64,000 nt of DNA from Aquabacterium soli (GTDB lineage: Bacteria; Pseudomonadota; Gammaproteobacteria; Burkholderiales; Burkholderiaceae_C), in assembly GCF_003933735.1 (NCBI RefSeq), contig NZ_RSED01000002.1, positions 124,001-188,000 on the forward strand. Reading direction: 5' to 3'. The notes beneath the pieces were generated by a model. That model worked only from the letters and a program-made list of their open reading frames with translations, was not told the origin of the DNA and did no database searches. The position numbers were made by a program, and so were the translations under genes. The first letter of the stretch is position 1; the number at the start of each line of letters is the position of its first letter. This document shows, piece after piece, positions 55,100 to 62,899 of this stretch.

Positions 55100-57694
55100 T
55101 CAGGCGCTGATGGTCTGCTCGGTGGGCTCGGAGTGGGCAAAGTAGCGCAGGCCGACTTCGTCCGACAGGCGCCAACTGGCCTCCATCAGGCGCTGGGCCA
55201 AGGCTTCGACGGCCGCCTCGCCCACGCCGGGCGTGGCCATGTCGGCCAGGTTCAGGCCCACGCCCTCGACGGGCAGCAGGTCGAGCAGGTCGCTCAGGGG
55301 GTTGGCGCGTTCAGGCAGTTTGCCCATCTCGGTGCGCAGCCGGCGCAGCACGCAGGCCATGGCGCGCGAGTTGGCCTCGTCGATCACCAGGGTGGCCACC
55401 AGGGCCGGCCACTCCAGCCGGCGCTGGAAGCGCGCGCGGAAGGTGATGGTGCTGTCGAACAGCATCAGCAGCATGTCGAAGCCCAGCGCGCTGTGCACCG
55501 CACCATGCTGCACGAAGGCCTGCAGCATGCTGGCGTAGCCGCCCAGGCGCTCGACCAGGCGGCCCACGGTGAGCAGGCGCCAGCCGGCGTCGCGCGTCAT
55601 CCGGTCGTTCTGCGCGCCGGTGACGGCGGCCAGTTGCATGGCCAGGTGGTCCAGCGCTTCGCGGGCCTCGCCCAGGTCGCGGGCCGGCTCGCCGCCCCGG
55701 GTCAGGCGCCGGGCGAAATCGGGCGCCAGCGCGCGCAGCAGGCGGTCGTGCTCGGGCGACAGGCGATCGCGCAGCGCATGCGCGGTGCGCTCCAGCGAAC
55801 TCAGGTTGAAGGCGAGGCTGCAGGCGCCCTGCTTGGCCAGCGGATCGGCCAGGGCCTCCACCGCGGCGCGCTCGAACACGCGGGGCGATTTCAGCAGGCT
55901 GGGCGAGCCCTGGGGCACCAGGCCCGCGGACGAAGCCAGGGCCGACAAGGCCTCCAGCACACCGGCATCGTGCTCGTCGTCTTCGCCCAGCAGCTTGAGC
56001 AGGGCCTGCACCAGGCGCAACTGCTGCTCGACACGCTCGGTGTAGCGGCCCATCCAGAACAGGTTCTCACCGGTGCGGCTGGCCACGGGGCGCTGGCGCT
56101 GCACCACGTCCTCGGCGGTGAGCGGGTGCGGCAGCATCGAGAAGGTGTCCACCGGCTCATCGGTGAGCACCCAGGTGTCCAGGCTGCTGCCGCCCAACTG
56201 CATCGACACATAGCCCGCCTCGCGCGAGCCGATGCGGGTCATGCCGCCAGGGAGCACCTGCCAGCCACCCAGGCCATCGGCCAGCGCGTAGACGCGCAGC
56301 GAGGTGCCGCGCAGCATGCACTGCCCTTGCGACCAGACCGGCGTCTGCGAGTAGGACGCGAAGCTCTGGGCCGTGTAGGCCGACGGGTTGCGCTCGATGC
56401 GGTCACGCAGGGCCTTGAGCCCGGTGGCCGACAAGGTAGGGCCCAGCACCGCGTCCATGCCTGGGCGCGCGCCAGCATCGTCACTGAACCCACCACCGGG
56501 GTAGGTCGAGCGGACCACCTTGCTGGACAGCTCTGGCGCCACCGATTCCCAGGCGGCTTCTTCGCCGCACCACCAGGTGGGCAGCGAGGGCAAGGCCAGC
56601 TCCTCACCCAGCACATGGCGCGACAAGGCCGGCAGGAATCCATGGATGGCGGGCGACTCCAGGAAGCCCGTGCCCAGCGCATTGGCCACCACCACGTTGC
56701 CGGCGCGCACGGCCTGCAGCAGGCCGGGCACGCCCAGCGTGGAGTCGGAGCGCAGCTCCAGCGGGTCGCAGAAATCGTCGTCCAGGCGGCGCAGCAGGCC
56801 GTGGATCGGATCCAGGCCCTGCACCGTCTTGAGGTAGACCCGCTCGTCGCGCACGATCAGGTCGCCGCCTTCGACCAGGGGCAGGCCCAGGTAGCGCGCC
56901 AGGTAGGCGTGCTCGAAGTAGGTCTCGTTGTAGGGACCGGGCGTCCACAGCGCCAGCCGGGGCACCTCGCCGCCGGCGCAGGCTTCAGCCTGGGATTGCA
57001 GCGTGTCGACCAGGCGGCGGTAGCCGCTGGCCAGGTGCTGCACGCTCATCGAGCGGTAGGCCTCCGGGAACAGGCGCGAGACGATCATGCGGTTCTGCAT
57101 GACATAGCCCAGGCCGGAGGGCGACTGGGTGCGCTGAGACACCACCCACCAGCGCCCATCGTCGCCCCGCATCAGGTCGAAGGCCATCACATGCAGGTAG
57201 ACACCGCCCGGCGGCGTGACGCCCTGCAGGCTGCGCAGGTAGCCCGGATGCCCCAGCACCAGCGCTGAAGGCAGCAAGGCCTCGCAGAGCAGGCGCTGCT
57301 CGCCATAGACATCGAGCAGCACCTCGTTGAGCAGGTGGGCGCGCTGGGCCACGCCGCGCTCGATGTGGGCCCAATCCTGCGGGCCGATCAACATGGGCAG
57401 CACCTCCAGCGACCAGGGGCGGCTGTTGCCACCGGGGGCGCTGTAGACGTTGTAGGTGATGCCGTCTTCGAGGATCTGCTGGGCCAGCTCGGATTGCCGG
57501 CGGCTGAGCTCATCGACCGAGCCGCCCAGGTGCTCGGCAAAGGCCTGCCAGGTCGGCCTCAGCCCACCGTCGTCGTCGCGCAGCTCGTCGTAATGCCCGG
57601 CCTCCACGCTGCGGGCACGCGCCAGCAGTTCAGCAGGCGCCTGGGGCGTGTCGGGCAAGGCATCGGCGTCGAACAGGGGCAGGGAGATGGTCAT
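55100..57694 (-). CDS. Fused circularly permuted ATP-grasp / alpha-E protein
   Basis: An 864-aa fusion. Residues ~60-515 are a type 2 permuted ATP-grasp (MQNRMIVSRLFPEAY, LRRLDDDFCDPLELRSDSTLGVPG with core RRLDDDFCDPLEL, GNVVVANALGTGFLESP). Residues ~540-850 are an alpha-E domain (ENLFWMGRYTERVEQQLRLVQ, FDMLLMLFDSTITFRARF). The two halves correspond to the separate genes of the downstream unit, so the same locus holds both split and fused versions. It sits between the DUF2126 gene and the second transglutaminase and is co-transcribed with them. Confidence 0.92.
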   Translation of the reverse strand: MTISLPLFDADALPDTPQAPAELLARARSVEAGHYDELRDDDGGLRPTWQAFAEHLGGSVDELSRRQSELAQQILEDGITYNVYSAPGGNSRPWSLEVLPMLIGPQDWAHIERGVAQRAHLLNEVLLDVYGEQRLLCEALLPSALVLGHPGYLRSLQGVTPPGGVYLHVMAFDLMRGDDGRWWVVSQRTQSPSGLGYVMQNRMIVSRLFPEAYRSMSVQHLASGYRRLVDTLQSQAEACAGGEVPRLALWTPGPYNETYFEHAYLARYLGLPLVEGGDLIVRDERVYLKTVQGLDPIHGLLRRLDDDFCDPLELRSDSTLGVPGLLQAVRAGNVVVANALGTGFLESPAIHGFLPALSRHVLGEELALPSLPTWWCGEEAAWESVAPELSSKVVRSTYPGGGFSDDAGARPGMDAVLGPTLSATGLKALRDRIERNPSAYTAQSFASYSQTPVWSQGQCMLRGTSLRVYALADGLGGWQVLPGGMTRIGSREAGYVSMQLGGSSLDTWVLTDEPVDTFSMLPHPLTAEDVVQRQRPVASRTGENLFWMGRYTERVEQQLRLVQALLKLLGEDDEHDAGVLEALSALASSAGLVPQGSPSLLKSPRVFERAAVEALADPLAKQGACSLAFNLSSLERTAHALRDRLSPEHDRLLRALAPDFARRLTRGGEPARDLGEAREALDHLAMQLAAVTGAQNDRMTRDAGWRLLTVGRLVERLGGYASMLQAFVQHGAVHSALGFDMLLMLFDSTITFRARFQRRLEWPALVATLVIDEANSRAMACVLRRLRTEMGKLPERANPLSDLLDLLPVEGVGLNLADMATPGVGEAAVEALAQRLMEASWRLSDEVGLRYFAHSEPTEQTISA

Positions 57695-57752
57695 GGTGAC
57701 CCCGATTGTCCCGGATGCGGCAACAGGTGGTGGGGAGTGTTTCCTCAGGGCC

Positions 57753-60700
57753 TCAGCTTCGTTTCACCTTGCGCAAATCCAGGGTCAGCGGGTGTTCGAG
57801 GCCGGGCTCGGGCACGGTGATGCTCATCTGCCCAGGGGTGTGGCCCAGGCGGAAGAAGCGCGCCAGGCGGCGGCTTTCGGCCTCGTAACTGTTGACCGGG
57901 AAGGTGTCGTAGTTGCGCCCACCCGGGTGCGCCACGTGGTACTGGCAGCCACCCAGCGAGCGCTTGAGCCAGGTGTCGACCAGGTCGAAGGTGAGCGGTG
58001 CATCGACCCCGATGGTCGGGTGCAGGCACGAGGGCGGCTGCCAGGCACGGTAGCGCACGCCGGCCACGAACTCGCCGACGCGGCCCGTGGGATGCAGCGG
58101 CAGCACCTGGCCGTTGACGGTGAGCACATGGCGGTTGCCGTTGAGCCCCGTCACACGCACCTCCAGGCGTTCGAGCGACGAGTCGACGAAGCGCACCGTA
58201 CCGCCGGGCGAGCCCTCCTCGCCCATCACGTGCCAGGGCTCCAGCGCAGTGCGCACGGTCATGCGCACGCCAGCCACGGACACCTCGCCCACATAGGGGA
58301 AGCGGAACTCGAAGTGCGGAGAGAACCACTCAGGGTCGAAGGCGAAGCCGGCCTGGCCCAGTTCGGTCAGCACATCGGCGAAATCCTGCTGCACGAAGCT
58401 GGGCAGCATGAAGCGGTCATGCAGGCCGGTGTTCCAGCGCGTGAGGCGGCGGGCGCCATGGCCGGTGTAGGGCTCACGCCAGAACCAGGCCACCAGCGCG
58501 CGCAGCAGCAACTGCTGCACCAGGCTCATCTTCGGATGCGGCGGCATCTCGAAGGCGCGCAGCTCCAGCAGGCCCAGGCGCCCGGTGGGACCGTCGGGCG
58601 AGTAGAGCTTGTCGATGCAGAACTCGCTGCGGTGCGTGTTGCCGGTGGCGTCGATCAGCAGGTTGCGCAAGGTGCGATCGATGATCCATGGCGGGCACTC
58701 GCCCCACAGCGCCACCTGGCGCTCGATCTCCTTGAAGGCGATCTCGATCTCGTAGACCTGGTCGTTGCGCGCCTCGTCGATGCGCGGCGCCTGGCTGGTC
58801 GGGCCGATGAACATGCCCGAGAACAGGTAGGACAGCGAGGGATGGTTGTGCCAGAAGGTCAGCAGGCTGGACAGCAGCGTGGGCTTGCGCAGGAAGGGGC
58901 TGTCGGCCGGCGTGGCCCCACCCAGCACGAAATGGTTGCCGCCGCCAGTGCCGGTGTGCCGGCCATCGACCATGAACTTCTCGGTGGACAGGCGGGTCTC
59001 GTGTGCCGCCTGGTAGAGAAAGTCGGTGTGGTCCACCAGCTCGTCCCAGTTAGACGCCGGGTGGATGTTCACCTCGATGACGCCCGGGTCGGGTGTGACC
59101 TGCAGGAGTTTGAGGCGCGGATCGCGCGGGGGCGGGTAGCCTTCCAGCACGATCTGCACAGCCAGCTCGGCGGCCGTGGCCTCGACCGCGGCCAGCAGGT
59201 CCAGGTAGTCGTCCAGCTTGCTCAAGGGCGGCATGAACACATAGAGCACGCCACCGCCCTTGCCGTTGGTCTCGACCTTGGGGCCGCTGGAGCGGTCCGG
59301 GTTGCGGGCTTCGACGACCAGCGCCGTGCGCGTGATCCAGTGGGCCGACTGGAAGCGGTTCGGGTGGGTGCCGGGATCGGTCAGGTCGGGGGTGGACGGG
59401 CCATCGGGGCCGGCAGTCACCGACAGATCACCCGCGCGGGTGCCCGAGAAACCGCCCTCACCTGGGCCGCCTTCTGCAAACCCACCCGGTGCGACATGGC
59501 TCGCAGCGCCACGGCCGGCGTACTGCGCGCGCAAGGCGGCGGCCGTGGGCAGGGCCGGCTTGGGCGCAAAGGGATCGTGCTCGTGCATGTAGGGCCTATC
59601 GCCGCTGGTCGCCCAGGGCAGCGAATCCAGCGGCAGGCGGTAGCCCATGGGCGAATCGCCCGGGTACAGGTACATGCGTTCTTCGCGGAAGAACCACGGG
59701 CCGGTCACCCACTGGGGGCCGCTCAGGCCGGTGGGCCAGTCGCGCTTGAGGGGCAAGGCGTAGCCCGTGACATGACCCAGCCCCTGGTCGAACACGCGGC
59801 GCAGGCGCACGCGCTCGAGCTCGTCGTCAAGCCGCGAATCCAGCGGGTCCACATTGACCGGCAGGCGGCGCTCGCGCCACAGGTAGTACCAGACATCCTC
59901 ATAGCCGGGCTCGACGTGGTCGGGGCCCACGCCCAGCTTGCTGGAGAGCAGGTCGATGAAGCGCTTGGCATCGTCGCTGTCGTAATGCAGCGAGTTGCGT
60001 TCGTCGGCGAACAGGGTCGGATCCTGCCAGCAGGGCTGGCCATCACGGCGCCAGTAGATGGACAGTGCCCAGCGCGGCAATTGCTCGCCCGGGTACCACT
60101 TGCCCTGACCGAAATGCAGGAAGCCGCCCTCGCCATAGCGGGCTCGCAGCTTGTGCACCAGGGCTGTGGCCAGGCCCCGCTTGGTGGGGCCCAGGGCGTC
60201 GGTGTTCCACTCGGCGCCATCACGGTCATCCACCGACACGAAGGTGGGCTCGCCACCCATGGTCAGGCGCACATCGTCCTGCTTGAGTTGCGCGTCGACC
60301 TCGTGGCCCAGGGCATCGATGGCATCCCACTGGTCATCGGTGTAGGGCTTGGTGACACGCGGTGATTCGTAGATCCGCGTGATCTCCATGTGGTGCGCGA
60401 AGCTCACCTCGCATTCATCGACCGCACCGGTGACGGGGGCCGCGCTGGTGGGCTCGGGCGTGCAGGCCACCGGGATGTGGCCTTCGCCGGCCATCAGGCC
60501 CGAGGTCGGGTCCAGCCCGATCCAGCCGGCGCCGGGCAGGTAGACCTCGCACCAGGCGTGCAGGTCGGTGAAGTCGACCTCGGTGCCCGAGGGCCCGTCG
60601 AGCGAGGCCACGTCGGCCTTGAGCTGGATCAGGTAGCCCGACACGAAGCGCGCGGCCAGGCCCAGGTGGCGCAGGGTCTGCACCAGCAGCCAGCCGGTGT

Positions 60701-61244
60701 CACGGCATGAGCCCAGCTTGAGCTTGAGCGTTTCTTCCGGCGTCTGCACGCCGGGCTCCATGCGGATGGTGTAGGCGATGTCCTGCTGCAGGCGCTGGTT
60801 CAGGCCGACCAGGAAATCGATGGTGCGCACCTCCTTGCGGTCGATGCTATCGACGAAGGCCTTGAACGCCGGCGTCAGCTCGCCCAGGGCCAGGTAGGGG
60901 GCCAGGTCACGCTTGGTGGCCTCGTCGTAGGTGAAGGGGTAGTTCTCTGCCTCCGGCTCCAGGAAGAAGTCGAAGGGGTTGTAGACGGCCATCTCGGCCA
61001 CCAGGTCCACCGTGATCTTGAACTCACGGGTCTGGTCCGGGAACACCAGGCGGGCCAGGTGGTTGGAGAACGGATCCTGCTGCCAGTTGATGAAGTGGTT
61101 GGCCGGCTCGACCTTGAGCGAGTACGACAGGATGCGGGTGCGGCAATGGGGCGCGGGCCGCAAGCGGACGACCTGGGGCGAGAGGTTCACCAGCCGGTCG
61201 TAGGTGTAATGGGTGACGTGATTCAGGGCGACGTGGATGGACAC
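57753..61244 (-). CDS. Large transglutaminase-like / DUF2126 protein
   Basis: A 1163-aa protein. It has an N-terminal Bact_transglu_N domain (ALNHVTHYTYDRLVNLSPQVVRLRP, core HYTYDRLVNLSPQ), a transglutaminase core with Cys180 (LGSCRDTGW), His in FTDLHAWCEVYLP and Asp in IGLDPTSG, and a long DUF2126 region (from ~320; LTMGGEPTFVSVDD, GTGGGNHFVLGG, EFCIDKLYSPDGPTGRLG). A Gly/Pro/Ser-rich insert is near residues 590-650. It is the first gene of the second unit. A GTG at 61244 is the likely start since a GGAG site stands 8 bp before; the earlier ATG at 61805 would overlap a divergent gene. Confidence 0.92.
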   Translation of the reverse strand: MSIHVALNHVTHYTYDRLVNLSPQVVRLRPAPHCRTRILSYSLKVEPANHFINWQQDPFSNHLARLVFPDQTREFKITVDLVAEMAVYNPFDFFLEPEAENYPFTYDEATKRDLAPYLALGELTPAFKAFVDSIDRKEVRTIDFLVGLNQRLQQDIAYTIRMEPGVQTPEETLKLKLGSCRDTGWLLVQTLRHLGLAARFVSGYLIQLKADVASLDGPSGTEVDFTDLHAWCEVYLPGAGWIGLDPTSGLMAGEGHIPVACTPEPTSAAPVTGAVDECEVSFAHHMEITRIYESPRVTKPYTDDQWDAIDALGHEVDAQLKQDDVRLTMGGEPTFVSVDDRDGAEWNTDALGPTKRGLATALVHKLRARYGEGGFLHFGQGKWYPGEQLPRWALSIYWRRDGQPCWQDPTLFADERNSLHYDSDDAKRFIDLLSSKLGVGPDHVEPGYEDVWYYLWRERRLPVNVDPLDSRLDDELERVRLRRVFDQGLGHVTGYALPLKRDWPTGLSGPQWVTGPWFFREERMYLYPGDSPMGYRLPLDSLPWATSGDRPYMHEHDPFAPKPALPTAAALRAQYAGRGAASHVAPGGFAEGGPGEGGFSGTRAGDLSVTAGPDGPSTPDLTDPGTHPNRFQSAHWITRTALVVEARNPDRSSGPKVETNGKGGGVLYVFMPPLSKLDDYLDLLAAVEATAAELAVQIVLEGYPPPRDPRLKLLQVTPDPGVIEVNIHPASNWDELVDHTDFLYQAAHETRLSTEKFMVDGRHTGTGGGNHFVLGGATPADSPFLRKPTLLSSLLTFWHNHPSLSYLFSGMFIGPTSQAPRIDEARNDQVYEIEIAFKEIERQVALWGECPPWIIDRTLRNLLIDATGNTHRSEFCIDKLYSPDGPTGRLGLLELRAFEMPPHPKMSLVQQLLLRALVAWFWREPYTGHGARRLTRWNTGLHDRFMLPSFVQQDFADVLTELGQAGFAFDPEWFSPHFEFRFPYVGEVSVAGVRMTVRTALEPWHVMGEEGSPGGTVRFVDSSLERLEVRVTGLNGNRHVLTVNGQVLPLHPTGRVGEFVAGVRYRAWQPPSCLHPTIGVDAPLTFDLVDTWLKRSLGGCQYHVAHPGGRNYDTFPVNSYEAESRRLARFFRLGHTPGQMSITVPEPGLEHPLTLDLRKVKRS

Positions 61245-61299
61245 ACGGGACTCCGGTTCGATCTGGACCGACAAAGATTTTTTCGTTGGTGGAAACCCC

Positions 61300-61315
61300 A
61301 GCAAGTTGTGGGCCA
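61300..61315 (-). promoter_or_regulatory. Sigma-54 type promoter of the DUF2126 unit
   Basis: On the minus strand: TGGCCC, ACAAC, TTGCT, close to consensus TGGCAC-N5-TTGC(A/T). The GG (61314-61313) and GC (61302-61301) are 10 bp apart. Predicted transcription starts near 61289, 45 bp before the GTG. Confidence 0.7.
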
Positions 61316-61454
61316 AGATGGTGCACTGGCTGAGGCCTGGCCCGAGCGTAGCCGCAAGGTGTGACGCCGGCCAGCGCAGCGGCTTGTAGCCTGGCAAGGC
61401 CACGGTGTATGGCCGATACGCTTGACAGAACACAACACAGGAGATCCGAGGCCC

Positions 61455-62309
61455 ATGCCCCCGACCACACCGACCACGTCCAAGCGCAAGACAGCCTGGA
61501 CCGAACCTGCGCACCGCCTGCGACGGGCACACGCCAGCCGGCAGCAACTGCGGGCCGAACTGCGCCAGCGCTACTGGCTGCGCGCCCACATCGCCATGAT
61601 CGCCCTGCTGACGCTGGCGGCCCTGTGGCTGGTCTCGGCCCTGCTGATGCACGCTGGCGTGGCGTCGTTGGCCCTGCGCTACAGCCTGGCCTGCCCGGTG
61701 GCCTACGGCGTCTATCTGCTGTTGCTGCGCTGGTGGGCCGGGGCGCTGGCCCGTCGCGAATCGCCGCTGGATGGACTGGATGCACCCAGCATTGAGCTGC
61801 CCCATGGCTCGCCCTCCTCAGCCGGCGCACATGAACCCTCGTTCAGCAGCGGCGGGGGTGGCGACTTCGCGGGCGGTGGGGCGGATGCCGGTTGGGACCT
61901 GACAGCCGCGGAAGGCATCGGCGAAGGCATTGGCAACGGCCTGGGCTCGCTGGCAAAGGGCGCGGGCTCTGTGCTCGACGGCCTGGACGAAGGCGCCGTG
62001 GTGATCGTGCCCTTGGCCGTGCTGTTGGGCCTGATCGCGCTGCTCGGGGGACTGATCGGCACCGGCGTGCTGATGATGTTCGGGGTGGAGGTGCTGCTGG
62101 CCGTCGCCGTGGAGGTTGGGCTGGCCTCTCTGGCGGGCACGCTGGCCTACAAGGGGTTCATGGAAGGCTGGCTCAGCAGCGCCTTGCGCCACACCTGGCG
62201 CGGCGCCTTGGCCGTGCTGTTGCTGGCCGTCGCGCTGGGCGCCGTGCTGGACCGCTGGGTACCCGAGGCGCGCTCACTGCCGCACGCGGCCAGGCTGATC
62301 CAGGGCTGA
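61455..62309 (+). CDS. Hypothetical membrane protein with Gly-rich loop
   Basis: A 284-aa protein. The N-terminal 45 residues are strongly basic, then two helices (~48-72 and ~76-95), a Ser/Gly-rich loop (~118-145, with FSSGGGGDFAGGGADAGW), and three more hydrophobic helices. The loop is like the FSGGGGSFGGGG tails of TPM/YgcG-type proteins, but no TPM domain is present. The function is unknown. ATG 61455 follows an AGGAGA site. It diverges from the DUF2126 gene, so it may share its regulation. Confidence 0.75.
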   Translation: MPPTTPTTSKRKTAWTEPAHRLRRAHASRQQLRAELRQRYWLRAHIAMIALLTLAALWLVSALLMHAGVASLALRYSLACPVAYGVYLLLLRWWAGALARRESPLDGLDAPSIELPHGSPSSAGAHEPSFSSGGGGDFAGGGADAGWDLTAAEGIGEGIGNGLGSLAKGAGSVLDGLDEGAVVIVPLAVLLGLIALLGGLIGTGVLMMFGVEVLLAVAVEVGLASLAGTLAYKGFMEGWLSSALRHTWRGALAVLLLAVALGAVLDRWVPEARSLPHAARLIQG

Positions 62310-62401
62310 GGGAGGGCTCGCCGTCTCCCGCGCCATTGTCGACGCGGCACGCTTGTTGCGATAAGACCTCTTGCCCCCTCACCACGCACGAGGAAACGCC
62401 C

Positions 62402-62812
62402 ATGTCCCCCGACACCATCACCCTGGTCCAGCAATCCTGGGCCCAGGTGGCTGCGATCGCCCCGCAGGCTGCCGCCTTGTTCTACCAGAACCTGTTCAAC
62501 GCCGATCCCACACTCAAGCCCTTGTTCAAGGGCGACATGCAAGCCCAGGGCCACAAGCTGATGCAGATGATCGGCGCGGCCGTGGGCAAGCTGAACGACC
62601 TGGGCACCCTGGTGCCCATCCTGCAGGGACTGGGCCGCCGCCATAGGGACTACGGGGTACAGGACGCGCACTACGGCACCGTGGGCGGTGCCCTGCTGCT
62701 GACGCTGGAGCAAGGCCTGGGCGAAGGCTTCACACCCGACGTGCGGGCCGCCTGGACGGAGGTGTATGGCGTGATGGCGCAGGTGATGAAGGACGCGGCG
62801 CACGCTGCTTGA
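62402..62812 (+). CDS. Single-domain globin (bacterial hemoglobin)
   Basis: A 136-aa globin. Helix A starts TITLVQQSWAQVAAIAPQAA, the CD region is LFNADPTLKPLFKG, a candidate distal His/Gln is in AQGHKLM, and the proximal His is His81 in LGRRHRDYGV. Length and pattern match Vgb/flavohemoglobin globin domains without the reductase part. It would bind oxygen or detoxify nitric oxide. A GAGGAAA site precedes the ATG. Confidence 0.9.
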   Translation: MSPDTITLVQQSWAQVAAIAPQAAALFYQNLFNADPTLKPLFKGDMQAQGHKLMQMIGAAVGKLNDLGTLVPILQGLGRRHRDYGVQDAHYGTVGGALLLTLEQGLGEGFTPDVRAAWTEVYGVMAQVMKDAAHAA

Positions 62813-62899
62813 GACTGCCCACATCCCCCTTCAGAGGGCCTGCCCCGATCGCCCTGGGTGCTAAGTTCTCCCGAACAAAAAACGTGAGGGAGAGGGCCG

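Noticed and set aside
55064..60365. Long plus-strand open frames (734 and 905 aa) opposite the ATP-grasp and DUF2126 genes
   Set aside because: Both are low-complexity shadows of real minus-strand genes; no start signals or domains.
61319..61325. TGGTGCA next to the DUF2126 sigma-54-type element
   Set aside because: It is too close to the -24 box to act as an enhancer and lacks the second arm.
61339..61352. A plus-strand GG-N10-GC pattern before the Gly-rich membrane protein
   Set aside because: The -12 part reads TAGCC, not TTGC(A/T), and it is about 100 bp from the start codon; spacing alone is common in GC-rich DNA.
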